The notes below the pieces were generated by a model. It was given only the letters and a program-made list of their open reading frames with translations. It was not told where the DNA came from and searched no databases. A stretch of DNA of 64,000 nt. Source: Heliocidaris tuberculata. Taxonomy: Eukaryota; Echinodermata; Echinoidea; Camarodonta; Echinometridae. The translations under genes were made by a program, and so were the position numbers. The stretch covers positions 64,377,279-64,441,278 of the forward strand of contig CM046832.1 of assembly GCA_025618425.1 (NCBI GenBank), written 5' to 3'. This document shows, piece after piece, positions 60,767-64,000 of the stretch; position 1 is the stretch's first letter, and each line of letters begins with the position of its first letter.

Positions 60767-62690
60767 GATGTTTGTATTTTTTATTTCCTTTATTTTTTCT
60801 TCTTTTTCTGTACATCGCTTTTGGTAAAGCCGTAAAAGGCATAATCTTGATATTGTCCCTTCAAATACAAACTTATGTCCCATAACAGATAGGAATCAAC
60901 ATACTCTAACTGCACCATGGAGGAGAGGGAGAGAGTTGGGAGGGGGAGTTAGGAGAGATGTTTGTATTTTTGTTAAAGTTATTTGCTGTGAAATTTCTAT
61001 TAATATTTATGTGATTGGGGGGGGGGGGGGGGAATGGTCCAAGCATGTTCCCTGATATTAAGCTCTATATGAGCAAACACTGCGATATCTGACGGGAATG
61101 TCGAGAAAAGTAAAAAAAAAAAAAAAAATAAATAAATAAAATGCTATCTTTATTTTTCTAAATCAGAATATTTCATTTGATATCACGATTTATGTAAATT
61201 TTAGGGATTATAGACGTATAATGTAAATCTATGGCCTTATGTTAAAAGTCAAGACAGAAAAGGCTTTATTAAAATGAGATTGCGTGCGAGCAATTCCTTA
61301 AATACAAAGATTAATTAAGAGTGGCTTATCCAAGATTCTCTTTTTTTTTATTGGTGGCGTATCCAGGAATGCACGTGCCCTACGTGCCAGCCAAAACCAA
61401 ATCTGACATATCTTATAGTTACACATCGAACGAAAGGAACTGTGTGCCCCCCCCCTCCCCGGCACAGAAGGAACATGAAAAATGTGACTTTTTTTTCCTT
61501 GCTTGTCTGAAAATTCAGAATAGACAGCATCTGATGATTTTTTTGTTCGTCAGGTGTGAGCCCCCCACCCTCCCCTGCATTCCTGGATACTCCACCAATA
61601 TAAATAACTTACAGTAAGTTATTTGTAACATTCTGCTGTAGCAGTTTGAGACGACAGGCGAAGAAAACAGTACCGGGCTATTTTGAATTGAATTAACTAG
61701 TAACCAACAATAGCAGCTGATGATATAATTTATTTATTACCAGTCCTATTCTGTCTTTGTAGGAATATCCCATTCCTTTTGCCCCAGCCCCCTTTGTCTC
61801 TCTCTCTTTCTCCCTTCTCTCCCCCTCTCACAGGCTTTCATTTTCTAATAATCTCTTATTCTCTTATTCTCTCTTACAACTCCGATCTATAAAAATGACT
61901 CCAATAGAAATGAGGACAAAATAATGATCTCTTGTTTTTTTTTCCTTCAATGGTTCAATTTAATGAGATCTACCACCAACACCATGCAATCCCATTCTTC
62001 ACATCCATGACAGAATAGCAGGCGCTGACCCGGGGGGGGGGCGAATCGACCGCGCCCCCTTTTTGGAACCCAACTGGCATACCTTAAGTAAACAATAAAA
62101 AAATTGCCTCTTTAATTGTGTACTTTTCGGCTCTGTGCCCCCTCCTCTACAAAATCCTGGATCCGCCCCTGGAATAGGAATTACATTCTTTGAACTACAA
62201 ACTACAGGTATACACGGACTATGGCCTAAAATGTAAATAAAACCGGATCGAGCACCATTAGTTTGGGAGCCTACGAGGCTAACAATGTTGGTCTATTAAC
62301 CCTCCGAGAAAACTTGTAAAAAAGCCCACCCCGCAAGACTGACGTGACAGTCCGGGCATGGACGAGTGGCGGATTCAGGGGGGGGGGGGGGCGCAATCCC
62401 GGCCCATGCCCCTCCCCTTTTTAAAATAAAGTCATACATCATTGTCCCCCGGGCCCTTTTTTGTGTTTTGTTTTGGAGGGCCGGCGAGAAGAAAAAAAAA
62501 ATTCTTTTCACCCCTCTCCCCTCCCCCCCCCCCCCCCCCCCCACAGAGCAACTCTTGAAGGAATGGTGAGAAGAAAAAAATACGAATCTCCCTTTTAGCA
62601 GTTCCAAAAAGTTGACAGCCCTGCATTTGTGCCCCCCCCCGTTTTTTTTTTTCTACTACATCCTGCATTCGCCCCTGTCATGGACTGTCA
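60767..62690. repeat. Mosaic of G/C-homopolymer repeats
   Basis: G15 near 61018, a C-rich repeat at 61350-61600 with inverted ends (ATTGGTGGCGTATCCAGGAA versus CCTGGATACTCCACCAATAT), a CT-rich stretch near 61800, a piece at 62020-62170 matching 55540-55620, and a double-G/C-run piece at 62360-62680 sharing TTTTGGAGGGC(C/T)GGCGAG with 22830-23215. No gene supported. Confidence 0.6.
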
Positions 62691-63651
62691 GTGTCAGACT
62701 CATATCCATAATAGGGTTCAGAAGCCCCCTCCCACTACATTGTCGGTCTCGTTGGCTGAAGCCAAAGTAAACGACGATCAGCAAGTAAAAAACTTTGATG
62801 AGCGAAGTTTGAGGAGAACACCTTTGGCAAACTGAAAGAGTTCCATCGGCAACGTCACCACCTCGATCGGGATCGCAGAGGGGTAGACCTAGAGCTAGAC
62901 ACCTTGTCGGTCGCTATTCAGCTCAGCTATTTCATGATTGCATGATCTCACATCAGTCATTTTGGCTAAGCGTAATTCGGTGGACGGTGGTAGAACACTG
63001 ATTATATGAATTAATGAATTTAATACATTGAATTTTGCCTCTGGTACATTAGAAATATAATAGTGAACTGGAATTTAGTGAGAGTTTCTTCTAATACCGG
63101 CTAGGCTGGGCCCCTGGGCGGGCGGACATACGTCTGCTACATGGTCGTCTGCTAGCGCACGATCTCATTGGATTTTGTTTTCATAAGTTTTTATTATTTT
63201 CTCTCATAAAGGAAAATTGAACATAATTTGAAACATTTCATATAATATAACAACAACAACAACAAATCTTGACATAAATATAATTGCTAACTGCAATTTC
63301 ACATTTCAAACGATAATACAAACAAACTTTCATCTAACATATATCTAACATATTTAACATAAATATTTCAAAAAGAATAAGATTCACATATTTAAGTTAC
63401 CCATTTCGTTACAAACAATTTTCAAAAAAAATCCTTTTCCAATTTCCTTCTGAGAGAAAGAATTAAATTAAAAGAAAGAGGAAAGATAAGAGAAGAAAAA
63501 AAAGAGGATAGGAAGAAGATAAGAATAAAGAGAGAGAGAGAAAAAAAGAAAGATTAGAGAACATACACCATCACGCCCCCCCCCCCGCCCCATCCCACAA
63601 CACAAAGAACAACCACAAACGAACAGATAAAACAAAGAGAAGGAAGACACG

Positions 63652-63684
<33 letters not shown>

Positions 63685-64000
63685 AACGGCCACACCAACA
63701 GCACAGAGACATAAACGAACAAAGGGGGAGAAAAGAGAAAGGAAAAGAAAGGGGGTATAGGGCAGAGGGTCCAGAAGCTATGCCTCTATCATTGTGAGAA
63801 ACTAAAGTCATCACCGAAGCGCGAAGCCACACCCGCCCAGTCGTCAAGTGTTGCCGGTGTCATAGTCGATCTGTTCCGGGTTCCGGCGGAACGAAACGAC
63901 TTGTCGATTCGTTCCCCGGAACCAAGCGACTAGTCGATTCGTTCCAGTGGACTCAAACGACTGATATCACTTTTGGCCGATACGTAACGAAAGCCGCCGT
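62691..64000. other. Window end: purine tract and 30-bp tandem repeats
   Basis: 62691-63470 has no recognised feature. 63474-63760 is a purine-rich strand with (GA)n and an A30 run near 63653. At 63862-63972 units of about 30 bp share GTCGATTCGTTCC and GGAACGAAACGAC, and run towards the window edge. Confidence 0.5.

Noticed and set aside
62296..62835. Gly/Pro-rich ORFs on both strands
   Set aside because: Created by G and C homopolymers and A runs in dispersed repeats.

Overview
The window looks like nuclear DNA of a marine invertebrate deuterostome, most likely an echinoderm of the sea urchin type. The evidence is AT-rich DNA, short exons split by repeat-filled introns, a vertebrate-like SEC11 gene, several tRNA-derived SINEs, CR1/L2-like and L1/Tx1-like LINEs, and many foldback DNA transposons. 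The phylum is an inference; no species can be named from the sequence alone. Region 1 (1-12.3 kb): the last eight coding exons of an EML-family (echinoderm microtubule-associated protein-like) WD-repeat gene on the + strand. They end at a TAA at 11909-11911 with a good AATAAA at 12261. The introns hold SINEs, a LINE 3' tail, foldback MITEs and an 88-bp antisense 18S rRNA fragment. Region 2 (12.3-19.3 kb): mostly unique AT-rich intergenic or 3'-flanking DNA. Region 3 (19.3-28.5 kb): a complete five-exon SEC11 signal peptidase gene on the - strand (179 codons, all catalytic residues present), convergent with EML. Its 6.4-kb first intron holds two TTAA-bounded foldback elements (one carrying a 95-bp satellite) and another foldback. 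Region 4 (28.5-64 kb): I find no host gene here. It is a repeat graveyard. It includes a GCGAGCGAGC-type satellite, a LINE inserted into that satellite with a 13-bp target duplication, a palindromic minisatellite inserted into that LINE with an 8-bp duplication, a CR1-like RT fragment, an unclassified ~250-bp tandem repeat broken by a 1.7-kb hAT-like element, two decayed L1/Tx1-like LINEs, a CR1-like endonuclease ORF cut by a MITE, and many repeats with long G or C homopolymers. The host genes do not form a pathway. EML acts on microtubules in the cytoplasm. SEC11 cleaves signal peptides at the ER membrane. The most unusual content is transposon biology: (a) five short palindromic elements with different stems but a similar outer motif and a central CCAAT/ATTGG-like box; (b) TTAA-bounded elements arranged head to tail sharing one TTAA; (c) a triple nest at 33-35.4 kb.
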